Source of the DNA: RH-AL1 sp965198715 | GTDB taxonomy: Bacteria; Pseudomonadota; Alphaproteobacteria; Rhizobiales; Beijerinckiaceae | DNA: 64,000 nucleotides | Reading direction: 5' to 3' | Assembly (NCBI GenBank): GCA_965198715.1 | Contig: CBDAPV010000001.1 | Coordinates: 2,356,001 to 2,420,000 of the forward strand | Shown: positions 52,300 to 61,218 of the stretch, one piece after another | How positions within the stretch are numbered: position 1 is the stretch's first letter | Layout of the letters: every line of letters starts with the position of its first letter | Position numbers and translations under genes: made by a program | The notes under the pieces: generated by a model | Databases searched by the model: none | What the model was told of the DNA's origin: nothing | Seen by the model: only the letters and a program-made list of their open reading frames with translations

Positions 52300-52489
52300 G
52301 GACACTCTCACGCGAGGCAGGCCGGGAAACGGTGCCGAGGCGTTCTTCGGCGGTGTCCCTTGGTCTGAAGCCGCGGCGGCGGATGTGTGGCCGCGCGCGA
52401 CCCCCAGTCAATTTTCCTGAGTTTGCGGCATGATTGCAACAATCGCGAGGCGGAGCTTGGCTGCGCCTGCAACGACCGAGGTGGCGTCC

Positions 52490-52529
52490 AAAAAGACCGG
52501 GCCGGCATCGCTGATGCCGGCCCGGTCTT
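52490..52529 (-). terminator. Intrinsic terminator of ftsZ
   Basis: A perfect 15-bp stem, GACCGGGCCGGCATC (52495-52509) and its complement (52513-52527) with a 3-nt loop, is followed on the minus strand by a run of five T. It starts 20 bp after the ftsZ stop. This is one of the clearest intrinsic terminators in the window and ends the leftward dcw transcript before bamD. Confidence 0.92.
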
Positions 52530-52546
52530 GATCGATCGCGATGGGC

Positions 52547-54286
52547 TCAGTTCGTCTGGCGGCGCAGAAAAGCGGGAATCTCGAGCTGATCGTCCTCGCT
52601 CTGGCGGGGTGCCGGGGCCACGCGGCCGTGCTGGTCGAGCGGCTGGCGCTGTGTCGGCAGGTGGCCGCCGGGCGCCGCCGGGCGCTTGGCATATTCGCTA
52701 TGCACGGGCGCGGGAGCCGCGGGCCGATAGCTCGGCTGCTGGGCCTGACCGTAGCCGAGTTGCGGCATGGCGGGCCGTTCGGGCTGCGCCAGCGGGCCGC
52801 CGAGCTCTTCTCGGCTCTGGCCGAAGGCGGCGAGGCGCTCAAGCAGGGTGCGACGCTTCACGTCTGCGCCGTCGCCCGAGCTGATCTGCTGGCGTATCTG
52901 GTTCTGCACCGGAACCGGCAGGTCCTCGATCTGCGGCATGCGCTGCGGGCGCATCATCGGGCCTTCGGGTGCCGGCGGGATATAGGGACCGGCCTCGTAG
53001 CGCTCGGGCTCGCGCGCTGCGGGGCGGGGTGCCTCGTGGTACATCGGGGCCGGCTGCGGCATCACCGGCTGCAGCTGCACGCCGCCGGCGGTCGCCTGCG
53101 GGATGTAGGCCTGCTGCGGGGCCAAAGCGTAGGCCTGCTGCTGAGGGGCGGAATGATGCGCCGCCTGATGGTGCTGGCCCTGCACGGGCGCGGGCTCGTG
53201 GTAGGTCAGTGCGGGCGCAACGGGCGGCGCCTCGACGCGGCGCGCCTCGGACTGGGCGCGCAGGCGGGCGGCGGCGTCGGCGATGCGGGCCTCGGCGGCG
53301 GCGATTTCGCGCTGGTCGATCGCCTTGTCGATGCCGGTGGCAACGACTGAGACACGCACGATGCCATCGAGCGACTCGTCGAAGGTGGCGCCGAGAATGA
53401 TGTTGGCGTCCTCGTCGACTTCCTGGCGGATGCGGCTCGCAGCCTCGTCGACCTCGTAAAGAGTGAGGTCGTTGCCGCCGGTGATGGAGATGAGCAGGCC
53501 CTTGGCGCCCTTCATCGAGACTTCGTCGAGCAGCGGGTTGGCGATGGCGGCCTCGGCGGCGAGAATCGCGCGCTTCTCGCCGGAGGCCTCGCCGGTGCCC
53601 ATCATTGCCTTGCCCATCTCGCGCATGATGGCGCGGACGTCGGCGAAGTCGAGGTTGATCAAACCTTCCTTAACCATCAGGTCGGTGATGCAGGCGACAC
53701 CCGAATAGAGCACCTGGTCGGCCATAGAGAAGGCGTCGGCGAAGGTGGTCTTCTCGTTGGCGATACGGAACAGGTTCTGGTTCGGAATGGTGATGAGCGT
53801 GTCGACGGCCTTATGCAGCTCGCCGATTCCGCCATCGGCGATACGCATGCGCTTCTGGCCCTCGAACTGGAACGGCTTGGTGACGACGCCGACCGTGAGG
53901 ATGCCCATCTCGCGGGCGCAGCGAGCGATCACCGGCGCGGCGCCGGTGCCGGTGCCGCCGCCCATGCCGGCGGTGACGAAGATCATGTGGATGCCGGCGA
54001 GGTGGTCGCGGATCTCGTCGAGCGCCTCCTCGGCGGCGGCGCGGCCGACGTCGGGATGGGCGCCGGCGCCGAGGCCCTCGGTCACCTGCAGGCCCATCTG
54101 AATCACGCGCTCGGCCTTGGACGAGGTGAGCGCCTGGGCATCGGTGTTGGCGACGACGAAGTCGACGCCAACGAGGCCCGAGACGATCATGTTGTTGACC
54201 GCGTTGCCGCCGGCGCCGCCGACGCCGCACACCATGATGCGGGGCTTCAGCTCCCGCAGTTCCGGTGCTTTCAAATTGATCGTCAT
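52547..54286 (-). CDS. ftsZ: Cell-division GTPase FtsZ
   Basis: 579 residues, long for FtsZ. The GTPase domain has GVGGAGGNAVNNMI, the tubulin signature GMGGGTGTGAAPVIA, and the T7 catalytic loop in LINLDFADVR. Residues 320-560 are an extended disordered linker rich in Pro, Gln and Ala. It ends with LEIPAFLRRQ, the conserved C-terminal peptide that binds FtsA. It forms the Z-ring. It is the last gene of the dcw cluster and carries a terminator. Confidence 0.97.
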   Translation of the reverse strand: MTINLKAPELRELKPRIMVCGVGGAGGNAVNNMIVSGLVGVDFVVANTDAQALTSSKAERVIQMGLQVTEGLGAGAHPDVGRAAAEEALDEIRDHLAGIHMIFVTAGMGGGTGTGAAPVIARCAREMGILTVGVVTKPFQFEGQKRMRIADGGIGELHKAVDTLITIPNQNLFRIANEKTTFADAFSMADQVLYSGVACITDLMVKEGLINLDFADVRAIMREMGKAMMGTGEASGEKRAILAAEAAIANPLLDEVSMKGAKGLLISITGGNDLTLYEVDEAASRIRQEVDEDANIILGATFDESLDGIVRVSVVATGIDKAIDQREIAAAEARIADAAARLRAQSEARRVEAPPVAPALTYHEPAPVQGQHHQAAHHSAPQQQAYALAPQQAYIPQATAGGVQLQPVMPQPAPMYHEAPRPAAREPERYEAGPYIPPAPEGPMMRPQRMPQIEDLPVPVQNQIRQQISSGDGADVKRRTLLERLAAFGQSREELGGPLAQPERPAMPQLGYGQAQQPSYRPAAPAPVHSEYAKRPAAPGGHLPTQRQPLDQHGRVAPAPRQSEDDQLEIPAFLRRQTN

Positions 54287-54391
54287 CGCATGGCCCCTTG
54301 CGTCAGGAAGCGCCGGAGCGCCGGTTTGATACCAACTGATTCGTGCCAGTTTAGAAATGGCCGCCGCGCCATATTCATCCCTTGCGACATC

Positions 54392-55705
54392 TCAGAAACT
54401 GTCTTTCAGCCAGCGCCCCATGCGGCTGAGATAATTGTCATTCGACGCTTCGCGCAGCCCCTTCGAGCTTGCCGGGCGGAAATGCTCGATGCCGCTGACC
54501 TGAGGGTAGACGAGCAGGCCGACAGCGGCCGAGAAGGCGGGGCCCTTGGCCGATTCAGGCAGGCCCTGGATCCCTAGCGGTCGGCCAATGCGGACCTGGC
54601 CGGAGACGATGCGTTTGGCCGCGTCGGACAGTCCCGCGAGCTGGGCGGCGCCGCCGGTCAGCACGATGCGGCGCCCTGAATGCGCGGGGAAGCCGGCCGA
54701 TTTGAGTCGGTCGCGCACCAATTCGAGGATCTCCTCGACGCGCGGCCGGATGATCCGCGTCAGCTGCGATTTCGGCAGATGGGTGGTGTGGTCCTCGTCC
54801 TCGCCGACGTGAGTGACGGCGATGCTCTCGCGATCGTCCGAGGCCGAGGTCAGGCAGGTTCCGTGCAGCGTCTTCAGGCGCTCGGCATCGGCCAGCGGGA
54901 TGTTCAGACCGCGCGCGAGATCCATGGTGATGTGGCGCCCGCCCACCGCGAAAGCATCGACGTGACTGAGGTTGCCGTCGGAGAAGATGCCGACGCTGGT
55001 GGTGCCGCCGCCAATGTCGATCAGTGCCGTGCCGAGTTCGGCCTCGTCGTCGACGAGCGCCGAAAGGCCGGACGCGTAGGGTGTCGCGACGACGGCCTCG
55101 ACCGCGAGATGGCAGCGCTCAATGGCGAGCATCAGGTTGCGTGCGGCGACAGCGTCCGTCGAGACGACGTGCATGGCGGCGCCGAGCTCGTCGCCGATAA
55201 GGCCGCGGGGGTCACGGATCGCGTCGGCGCTGCCGAGCGTGAAGCCGGTGGGCAGCGAGTGCAGCGGCGAGCGCCCGGGCTCGACGCTGGCGTGGCAGGC
55301 CTCGAGTACGCGATGAACCTCGCTATCGGACACGGCGTGACCGCCGACGGCGATCTTGGCGTCGAAGAAGCGCGACGAAAGCCGCCCCCCGGTGATGTTG
55401 ACGATGACGCTCTGGACCTGGACGCCGGCCATGCGCTCGGCCGCATCGACGGCGAGGCGGATGGCGCCCTCCGCCGCTTCCATGTCAACGACGACGCCGC
55501 CCTTGATGCCGCGCGATCGCTGGTGCCCTATGCCGAGGATGCGGCAGCGGTGGGTACGGCCGCGCAGCATCTCGGAGGGTTCGATCGGCTGCAGCCGGGC
55601 GATGAGGCAGACAATCTTCGAGGTGCCGATGTCGAGCGCCGACAGGATCGCCGTGCGTCGGGACGACAGCGGTCGCATGCGCGGCGGCATGGTGGCCGAA
55701 CTCAT
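54392..55705 (-). CDS. ftsA: Cell-division protein FtsA
   Basis: 437 residues. Actin-like fold with ALDIGTSKIVCLIA for phosphate 1, LIDIGGGTTSVGIF for phosphate 2, and IVLTGGAAQLAG for adenosine. The 1C subdomain region follows the first motif. The C-terminus (LSRMGRWLKDSF) is an amphipathic membrane-targeting helix. It tethers FtsZ to the membrane. Its ATG overlaps the ftsQ stop by 4 bp, and 105 bp separate it from ftsZ. Confidence 0.96.
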   Translation of the reverse strand: MSSATMPPRMRPLSSRRTAILSALDIGTSKIVCLIARLQPIEPSEMLRGRTHRCRILGIGHQRSRGIKGGVVVDMEAAEGAIRLAVDAAERMAGVQVQSVIVNITGGRLSSRFFDAKIAVGGHAVSDSEVHRVLEACHASVEPGRSPLHSLPTGFTLGSADAIRDPRGLIGDELGAAMHVVSTDAVAARNLMLAIERCHLAVEAVVATPYASGLSALVDDEAELGTALIDIGGGTTSVGIFSDGNLSHVDAFAVGGRHITMDLARGLNIPLADAERLKTLHGTCLTSASDDRESIAVTHVGEDEDHTTHLPKSQLTRIIRPRVEEILELVRDRLKSAGFPAHSGRRIVLTGGAAQLAGLSDAAKRIVSGQVRIGRPLGIQGLPESAKGPAFSAAVGLLVYPQVSGIEHFRPASSKGLREASNDNYLSRMGRWLKDSF

Positions 55706-56688
55706 GTCGTCGCCCCTTTTTTCTTCGCGGACTTCTTGGCGAGCGTGTCGGCGCGTGCGGCGGCGGCCTCGGCGGTCAATCGCGCCACGACGCGGCCGGG
55801 GATGCGAAGGTCGAGCGACAGCACGTCCTTTTCGAGGATGTGACCGTCATGCTCGAGGAGGGCGAGGCGGGCAACGGCGTCGGTCGGGTTCTTCTCCGGC
55901 AGGTCGATCTCCAGCCCGCTGTCCGTCTTCAAGGTCCAGCGTCGCCCCGCGATGTAGATGCCGGCGCGAATGCGGTCGCGAAGCTCGCCTGCCGCATCGA
56001 GGACCTCGCCATATTCCTCCAGGTGCTTGTTGGCGTCGATGCCGACGACCAACGGCAGGCGCTGGAAACGCGGATCCTTGAGGTCATCGATGGGCGTGCC
56101 GTCGGCGGCGACGAGCGCGACGGCGCCGTCCTTCTGCCACAGGGCGGTCGGCTGACGCTCCTCGATCTCGATCAGGAGACGGTCGGGATAGAGCTTCGAG
56201 ACATTGGCGTCGCGGATCAGCGGAACCGCCTTGAGGCGCCTGCGCAGGTCGCCGACGTCGAGGAATACCAGCGAGTTGCGCGGACCAATGCCTGCCAAGG
56301 TTAGGATCTCGGCTTCCGTCAGCTCGCGCGTGCCGGTGATGGTCACGGCCTTGATGGGGAAACCTGCAGCCTTGGCGGCGATGTCGGGTAGCGAGCCCTG
56401 CGTCGCGACGAAGTCGGCATAGACGCCACCTTGGACTGCGCCGTAGGCGGCGCAGCCGCACAACAGGGTCAGCGCCAGGGCCGTACCGAGGAAACGGGTC
56501 GCGGCGATGCGGGCGATCACGGCGGAGAGCGCCGGATTGCGCCGCCATCTGAGATGCGGCAGGCGCGGGAAGACGGTCGCGGACGACGGAGCGTAGGCAG
56601 CGCTTGGGGTGGCGAGCGTGAAGGCCGCGGGCGCCAGCTGCGCCCCGAAGCCGCCTAGCGATCGCAGGAGGCGTCCTCCACCATCCAT
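55702..56688 (-). CDS. ftsQ: Cell-division protein FtsQ
   Basis: 328 residues from ATG 56688, the Met that gives a normal cytoplasmic N-terminus. This start lies inside the ddl 3' end (34-bp overlap). One membrane span (FLGTALALTLLCGCAAYGA) is followed by a POTRA domain (IKAVTITGTRELTEAEIL) and the FtsQ beta domain (LYPDRLLIEIEERQPTALWQ). It links early and late divisome proteins. The N-terminal 90 residues are Ala/Arg/Pro-rich and probably disordered. Confidence 0.92.
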   Translation of the reverse strand: MDGGGRLLRSLGGFGAQLAPAAFTLATPSAAYAPSSATVFPRLPHLRWRRNPALSAVIARIAATRFLGTALALTLLCGCAAYGAVQGGVYADFVATQGSLPDIAAKAAGFPIKAVTITGTRELTEAEILTLAGIGPRNSLVFLDVGDLRRRLKAVPLIRDANVSKLYPDRLLIEIEERQPTALWQKDGAVALVAADGTPIDDLKDPRFQRLPLVVGIDANKHLEEYGEVLDAAGELRDRIRAGIYIAGRRWTLKTDSGLEIDLPEKNPTDAVARLALLEHDGHILEKDVLSLDLRIPGRVVARLTAEAAAARADTLAKKSAKKKGATT

Positions 56689-57578
56689 CGTACAAGCCCG
56701 CCGAATGAAAGGCCGACGTAGGCCGCCAATTCGGGCACCAAAGAGGTCTCGGTCATGCCGGGCTGCGTGTTGACCTCCAGCACAACGAGTTCGCCCGTAC
56801 CTCCGGGGCGGTCGTCGTATCGAAAATCGGCACGACTGACGCCGCGACACCCGAGAGCGCGATGCGCCCTTAATGCGAAGTCTTGAACAGAATGGTAAAG
56901 ATTTCCTTTAAGATCTGCAGGAAGCACGTGAATTGAGCCGCCTCGGGCGTATTTCGCGTTGTAATCGTACCAGCCCCCGTCGGCGGCGCGTATCTCGATG
57001 ACATCCAAGGCTTTTTCGCCCATTACGGCGCACGTCAGCTCGCGTCCCGCTACGAAGCGCTCGACGAGGACGATATCCCCGTGATCCCAGTCGCTTCGGG
57101 TCAGTTCCTGCGGCGGAAATTGATGATCTTTGTTGACGATAAGGACGCCGACGGACGAGCCCTCACTCACGGGTTTTACGACGTAAGGGGGAGGCATAGG
57201 GTGGCCTTTGGCGACATCAAGCCGGTGCATAGTCAGTCCCGGCGCGACGGGAATGCCGGCCGCCTGCATGACGTCCTTGGCACGATCCTTTTGCATCGCC
57301 AGCGAGGACGCCAGCACGCCGGAATGCGTGTAGGGAATTGCCAGCATCTCGAGGATGCCCTGGACGATGCCGTCCTCGCCGAAGCGTCCGTGCAGAGCGT
57401 TGAAGGCGACGTCAGGCCTGAGATCGGCGAGGCGCTGCGACAGCGTGCGGTCGACGTCGATGAGCGTGACCTTATAGCCTTGCGCTTCGAGTGCGGCCGC
57501 GCAGGCCGCTCCCGAACGCAGGCTCACCTCGCGCTCCGCCGACAGGCCGCCGTAGAGGATGGCCACGTGCTTTCTCAT
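56655..57578 (-). CDS. ddl: D-alanine--D-alanine ligase
   Basis: 307 residues. ATP-grasp enzyme starting HVAILYGGLSAEREVSLRSG, with HGRFGEDGIVQGILEMLAIPYTHSGV (read in parts), PYVVKPVSEGSSVGV, and the metal site VVLEVNTQPGMTE. It joins D-Ala to D-Ala for the peptidoglycan stem peptide. Its position between murB and ftsQ is standard. The segment 56,870-57,170 seems lower in GC, but the reading frame is intact. Confidence 0.95.
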   Translation of the reverse strand: MRKHVAILYGGLSAEREVSLRSGAACAAALEAQGYKVTLIDVDRTLSQRLADLRPDVAFNALHGRFGEDGIVQGILEMLAIPYTHSGVLASSLAMQKDRAKDVMQAAGIPVAPGLTMHRLDVAKGHPMPPPYVVKPVSEGSSVGVLIVNKDHQFPPQELTRSDWDHGDIVLVERFVAGRELTCAVMGEKALDVIEIRAADGGWYDYNAKYARGGSIHVLPADLKGNLYHSVQDFALRAHRALGCRGVSRADFRYDDRPGGTGELVVLEVNTQPGMTETSLVPELAAYVGLSFGGLVRWMVEDASCDR

Positions 57579-57648
57579 GAAGTGAGCTTCCCTTCAAAGG
57601 TCAGGCACACGCTGCTTCCGCAAGCGGGGAAAGAAAGAGCCACCGGCC

Positions 57649-58551
57649 TCACGCCGCCCGCCCGATGCGCGCGATCTCCCATTCGAGCGCAACTCCGCTG
57701 CTCTCGAGAACGCGCGCTCGGACCAGCTCTCCCAGCGCCTCGATCTCGGCGGCGGTCGCGGCGCCGCGGTTGACCAGGAAATTCGTGTGCAATGGGCTGA
57801 CTTGCGCATCCCCGTGCACCAGCCCGCGGCAGCCGGCACGATCGACCAGCTCCCACGCCTTGGCGCCAGGCGGATTCTTGAACGTCGAGCCGCTGGTGCG
57901 GGTGTTGACCGGCTGGGTGGCGGCGCGAGCCGCCGTGATGGCGCTCATCTCGGCGCGGATCGCCTCGGGGTCGCCGGAACGGCCGCGCAGACAGGCTTGC
58001 GTGAAGATCACATCTGGCGGGACGCCGCAGTGGCGGTAGGTGAAGCCCATTTCTGACGCCGTGTAATCACGGGCCGTGCCATCTCGCGCGACGCCGCGCG
58101 CCGAGACCAGCACATCGGCGAGCTCGCTGCCGTAGGCGCCGCCGTTCATGCGCAGCGCGCCGCCGACTTGGCCGGGGATGCCGCGCAGGAAGGCGAGGCC
58201 TCCGAGCCCGGCCTGCGCGGCGGCCGAGGCCAGCTTGACGTCGGGCACGGCGGCGCCGGCCGAGATAGCCTCGCCCTCGACTTGCAGCGACGCGAACGCT
58301 TTGCCGAGCCGCACTACCACGCCGGCAAGGCCGCCGTCTCGCACCAGCAGGTTGGAGCCGGCTCCAATCACTGTCGCCGGTACGCCGGAGGGGCAACGCT
58401 CCATGAAGAGCGCGAGGTCGTCCTCGTCGACAGGGGTGAACAGCACCTCCGCCGGGCCGCCGCAGCGAAACCACGTCAGTGGCGCCAACGGCACGTCGGC
58501 CTCCAGGGTGCCGCGTAGGCCGGGCGCGGCGAGCACGTCGCGCAGGCTCAC
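57649..58551 (-). CDS. murB: UDP-N-acetylenolpyruvoylglucosamine reductase
   Basis: 300 residues from GTG 58551, which overlaps the murC stop by 4 bp. The frame stays open far upstream by chance of GC-rich sequence. FAD-binding motifs are VIGAGSNLLVRDGG, RGIPGQVGGALRMNGGAYGSE and the catalytic SGSTFKNP with a C-terminal ASPLHTNF-like segment (VSPLHTNFLVN). It reduces enolpyruvyl-UDP-GlcNAc to UDP-MurNAc. Confidence 0.95.
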   Translation of the reverse strand: MSLRDVLAAPGLRGTLEADVPLAPLTWFRCGGPAEVLFTPVDEDDLALFMERCPSGVPATVIGAGSNLLVRDGGLAGVVVRLGKAFASLQVEGEAISAGAAVPDVKLASAAAQAGLGGLAFLRGIPGQVGGALRMNGGAYGSELADVLVSARGVARDGTARDYTASEMGFTYRHCGVPPDVIFTQACLRGRSGDPEAIRAEMSAITAARAATQPVNTRTSGSTFKNPPGAKAWELVDRAGCRGLVHGDAQVSPLHTNFLVNRGAATAAEIEALGELVRARVLESSGVALEWEIARIGRAA

Positions 58552-59957
58552 GCCCCGTCGCCCGCCTGCAGCTGTCCGGGCAGCGCGTAGGCCCATTGCG
58601 TTATTGAGCCGGCGCCCAGGCACACGACGTAATCGCCGGGCTTGGCCAGGGAGCGGATGATGTAGGGCAGGTCGCCGGGGCTCGCGAGAGCCAGCGGGCG
58701 ACGGTGCCCGTGCGCCTTGATGGCCGTGACGAGCGCGTCGCGATCGATGTCGGGGATCGGCGCCTCGCCGGCGGCGTAGACGTCGGCGACGAGCACGGCG
58801 TCGGCGTCGTTGAAGCAGGTCGCGAATTCGTGGAAAAGCGACTGCAGCCGGCTGTAGCGGTGCGGCTGCACGACGGCCACGACCTTGCCCTCGGTCGAGG
58901 CTCGCGCCGCGCGCAGAACCGCGGCGATCTCGACGGGATGGTGGCCGTAGTCGTCGAACACGGTGACGCCGTTCCACTCGCCGGTCTTGGTGAAGCGCCG
59001 CTTCACGCCACCGAACTTGGCGAGGCCCTCGCGGATCGCGTCGGCGCCCATTCCCAGCTCGTGCGCCACGGCGACGGCGGCGGTGGCGTTCAACGTGTTG
59101 TGGAGACCCGGCATCGGCAGCTCGAGCTCGCCGATGCGGGTCTCGCCGCGGGTCTTGCGGTCGCGGATGATCACGGAGAAGCGCGAGCGCCCGCCGGTGA
59201 GGTCGACGTCGACGAGCCGCACGTCGGCCTGCGGGGTCTCGCCGTAGGTGACGATGCGACGGTCCTCGATGCGGCCGACGAGCTCCTGCACCGTCGGGTG
59301 GTCGAGGCACATCACCGCGAAGCCGTAGAAGGGGATATTTTCGACGAAGGTTCGGAAGGCCTCCTTGATGGCTTCGAACGTGCCGAAATGGTCGAGGTGC
59401 TCGGGATCGATATTGGTAACCACGGTGACGTCGGCTGGCAGCTTCAGGAAAGTGCCGTCGGATTCGTCCGCTTCGACCACCATCCAGTCGCCGCCGCCCA
59501 GGCGCGCGTTGGTGCCGTAGGCGTTGATGATGCCGCCGTTGATCACCGTCGGGTCGAAATGGCCGGCGTCGAGCAGGGTGGCGACGAGCGAGGTGGTGGT
59601 GGTCTTGCCGTGCGTGCCGGCTATAGCGACGCAATGCTTGAGTCGCATTAGTTCAGCCAGCATCTCGGCCCGGCGCACCACGGGTAGGCGGGCGGCGCGG
59701 GCGGCCATAAGCTCGGGATTGTCGCGGCGGATCGCGGTCGAGACCACCACCACCTCGGCCTCGGCGACATTGGCCGCGTCGTGCCCGAGGTGCACGGTGG
59801 CGCCCTTGTCGCGAAGCCGCTGCACGTTGGCGTTGGCCGCGGCATCCGACCCCTGCACCTTGTAGCCGAGGTTCAGCAGCACCTCGGCAATGCCCGACAT
59901 GCCGATGCCGCCGATGCCGATGAAGTGGATCGGGCCGAGCTCCGCCGGCAGTCTCAT
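58548..59957 (-). CDS. murC: UDP-N-acetylmuramate--L-alanine ligase
   Basis: 469 residues from ATG 59957. IHFIGIGGIGMSGIAEVL binds the UDP moiety, AGTHGKTTTTSLVATLL is the P-loop, and VFDDYGHHPVEIAAVL is the C-terminal motif. It adds L-Ala to UDP-MurNAc. The gene is preceded by 157 bp containing palindromic repeats, which separate it from murG. It is coupled to murB. Confidence 0.96.
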   Translation of the reverse strand: MRLPAELGPIHFIGIGGIGMSGIAEVLLNLGYKVQGSDAAANANVQRLRDKGATVHLGHDAANVAEAEVVVVSTAIRRDNPELMAARAARLPVVRRAEMLAELMRLKHCVAIAGTHGKTTTTSLVATLLDAGHFDPTVINGGIINAYGTNARLGGGDWMVVEADESDGTFLKLPADVTVVTNIDPEHLDHFGTFEAIKEAFRTFVENIPFYGFAVMCLDHPTVQELVGRIEDRRIVTYGETPQADVRLVDVDLTGGRSRFSVIIRDRKTRGETRIGELELPMPGLHNTLNATAAVAVAHELGMGADAIREGLAKFGGVKRRFTKTGEWNGVTVFDDYGHHPVEIAAVLRAARASTEGKVVAVVQPHRYSRLQSLFHEFATCFNDADAVLVADVYAAGEAPIPDIDRDALVTAIKAHGHRRPLALASPGDLPYIIRSLAKPGDYVVCLGAGSITQWAYALPGQLQAGDGA

Positions 59958-59980
59958 CGAGAGCGTCCTTGTACAAGTGG

Positions 59981-60095
59981 CCTCGTGGTTAGGAGGCCGA
60001 AGGCCGTCTCGGACCACGAGGCGGTCCAAGCGTCTCGCTGTCTGGAGCCCTCGAGATTCGAGACGCGCTTCGCGCCGCGCACCATGAGAAGTTCG
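59981..60095. repeat. Palindromic intergenic repeats, diverged copies C1-C2
   Basis: Two GC-rich palindromes lie between murG and murC. One has GTGGTT, AGGAGGCCGAAGGCC and GTCTCGGACCAC (59985-60017). The other has TTCGAGACGCGCTTCGCGC and CACCATGAGAAG (60057-60090). They resemble copies A and B at 20,226 and 24,868 with several differences. Their hairpins could modulate transcription or mRNA stability within the dcw operon. Confidence 0.6.
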
Positions 60096-60114
60096 AAGAG
60101 CATGAGCTTTTTCG

Positions 60115-61218
60115 TCACGCCGCCTCCGGCAGCATCAGCTGTTCGACGAGGTCGGCGAGGCGGTCGGCGGCATCCGAGATGCCTGCGGCCTTCGCCGCCT
60201 GGGCACGAGCCTCCAGGCCCTCGCGGTCGGCCAAGGCGAGGCGCAGCGAGTCCGCGAGCCAGTCCGGCGTGAAGTTCGCCTGCCTGACCACGAGGCCGGC
60301 TCCGGTCTTCTCGAGGAGGGCGGCGTTGGCGGCCTGGTCCTGGTCGAGCGCGTGCGGGAACGGCACCAGGATCGACGGGCGGCCGATCGCGGCGAGCTCG
60401 GATATCGTGGAGGCGCCGGCACGCGTGATCACGAGGTGCGCTTGAGCCATGCGCATCGGCAGGTCGGTAAAGAATGGCTTGACCTCCGCGGCGAGGCCCA
60501 TGGCGGCGTAGGCCTCGCGGACGCGAGCCTCGTCCTCGCCGCGGGCCTGCTGCACGACCACGAGGCGGGCGCGATCGGCTGGATCGAGAAGGGCGATGGC
60601 GGCGGGCACCACGTCGGACATCACCCGGGCGCCCTGCGAGCCGCCGGTGATCAGGAGGTGCAGCATGCCGCCAAAGAAAGGTGGATAGGGCACGGCGGCG
60701 GCCTCCAGCACCATCGGTCGGATCGGATTGCCGACGAGCGTCGCCTTGGCGGCGATCGCGGGGTTGGCGATGACGAGGTTGTCGAAGCCCTTGGCCAGCG
60801 CCTGGACGCGCTTGGCGAGGAATTTGTTGGCTCGCCCCAGCACGGCGTTCTGCTCGTGCAGGATCGTCGGCACCTTCAACTGCGTCGCGGCGAGCACCGG
60901 CGGCACGGTGGGATAGCCGCCAAATCCGACGACGGCGCGAGGTTTGATGCGGCGGATGATGCCGCGCGCCGCCCCGGTGCCGCGCAGCAGCGCGACGATC
61001 GCCAGCGCGCGCTTGATCGGGTTGCCGCCGGTCGGCGTCGCCGCCTTGACGTGGTGGATCATGCGCGCCGGAAAGTCGCCGCCGTAGCGCAGCGCGCGAT
61101 CGTCGGTCATGAGCTCGACGGGGATGCCGCGGCGTGCGAGCGCCTCCGCCAGCGCCTGGGCCGGGAAGAGGTGGCCGCCGGTGCCGCCGGCCGCGACGAG
61201 GACGGGGTGGGACTTCAC
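60115..61218 (-). CDS. murG: Lipid II synthase MurG
   Basis: 367 residues from GTG 61218, overlapping the ftsW stop by 4 bp. GT-B glycosyltransferase with the UDP-MurNAc side motif AAGGTGGHLFPAQALA, VVGFGGYPTVPPVLAA, ILHEQNAVLGRANK and the C-terminal donor-binding ITGGSQGARVM and RAGASTISELAAIGRPSILVP. It transfers GlcNAc to lipid I at the inner membrane. The open frame extends into ftsW but has no MurG features there. Confidence 0.95.
   Translation of the reverse strand: MKSHPVLVAAGGTGGHLFPAQALAEALARRGIPVELMTDDRALRYGGDFPARMIHHVKAATPTGGNPIKRALAIVALLRGTGAARGIIRRIKPRAVVGFGGYPTVPPVLAATQLKVPTILHEQNAVLGRANKFLAKRVQALAKGFDNLVIANPAIAAKATLVGNPIRPMVLEAAAVPYPPFFGGMLHLLITGGSQGARVMSDVVPAAIALLDPADRARLVVVQQARGEDEARVREAYAAMGLAAEVKPFFTDLPMRMAQAHLVITRAGASTISELAAIGRPSILVPFPHALDQDQAANAALLEKTGAGLVVRQANFTPDWLADSLRLALADREGLEARAQAAKAAGISDAADRLADLVEQLMLPEAA

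Noticed and set aside
57649..59634. A 661-residue leftward frame covering murB and part of murC
   Set aside because: Only its C-terminal 300 residues are MurB. The upstream part is the wrong frame of murC and is arginine-rich noise. GTG 58551 overlapping the murC stop is the sensible start.
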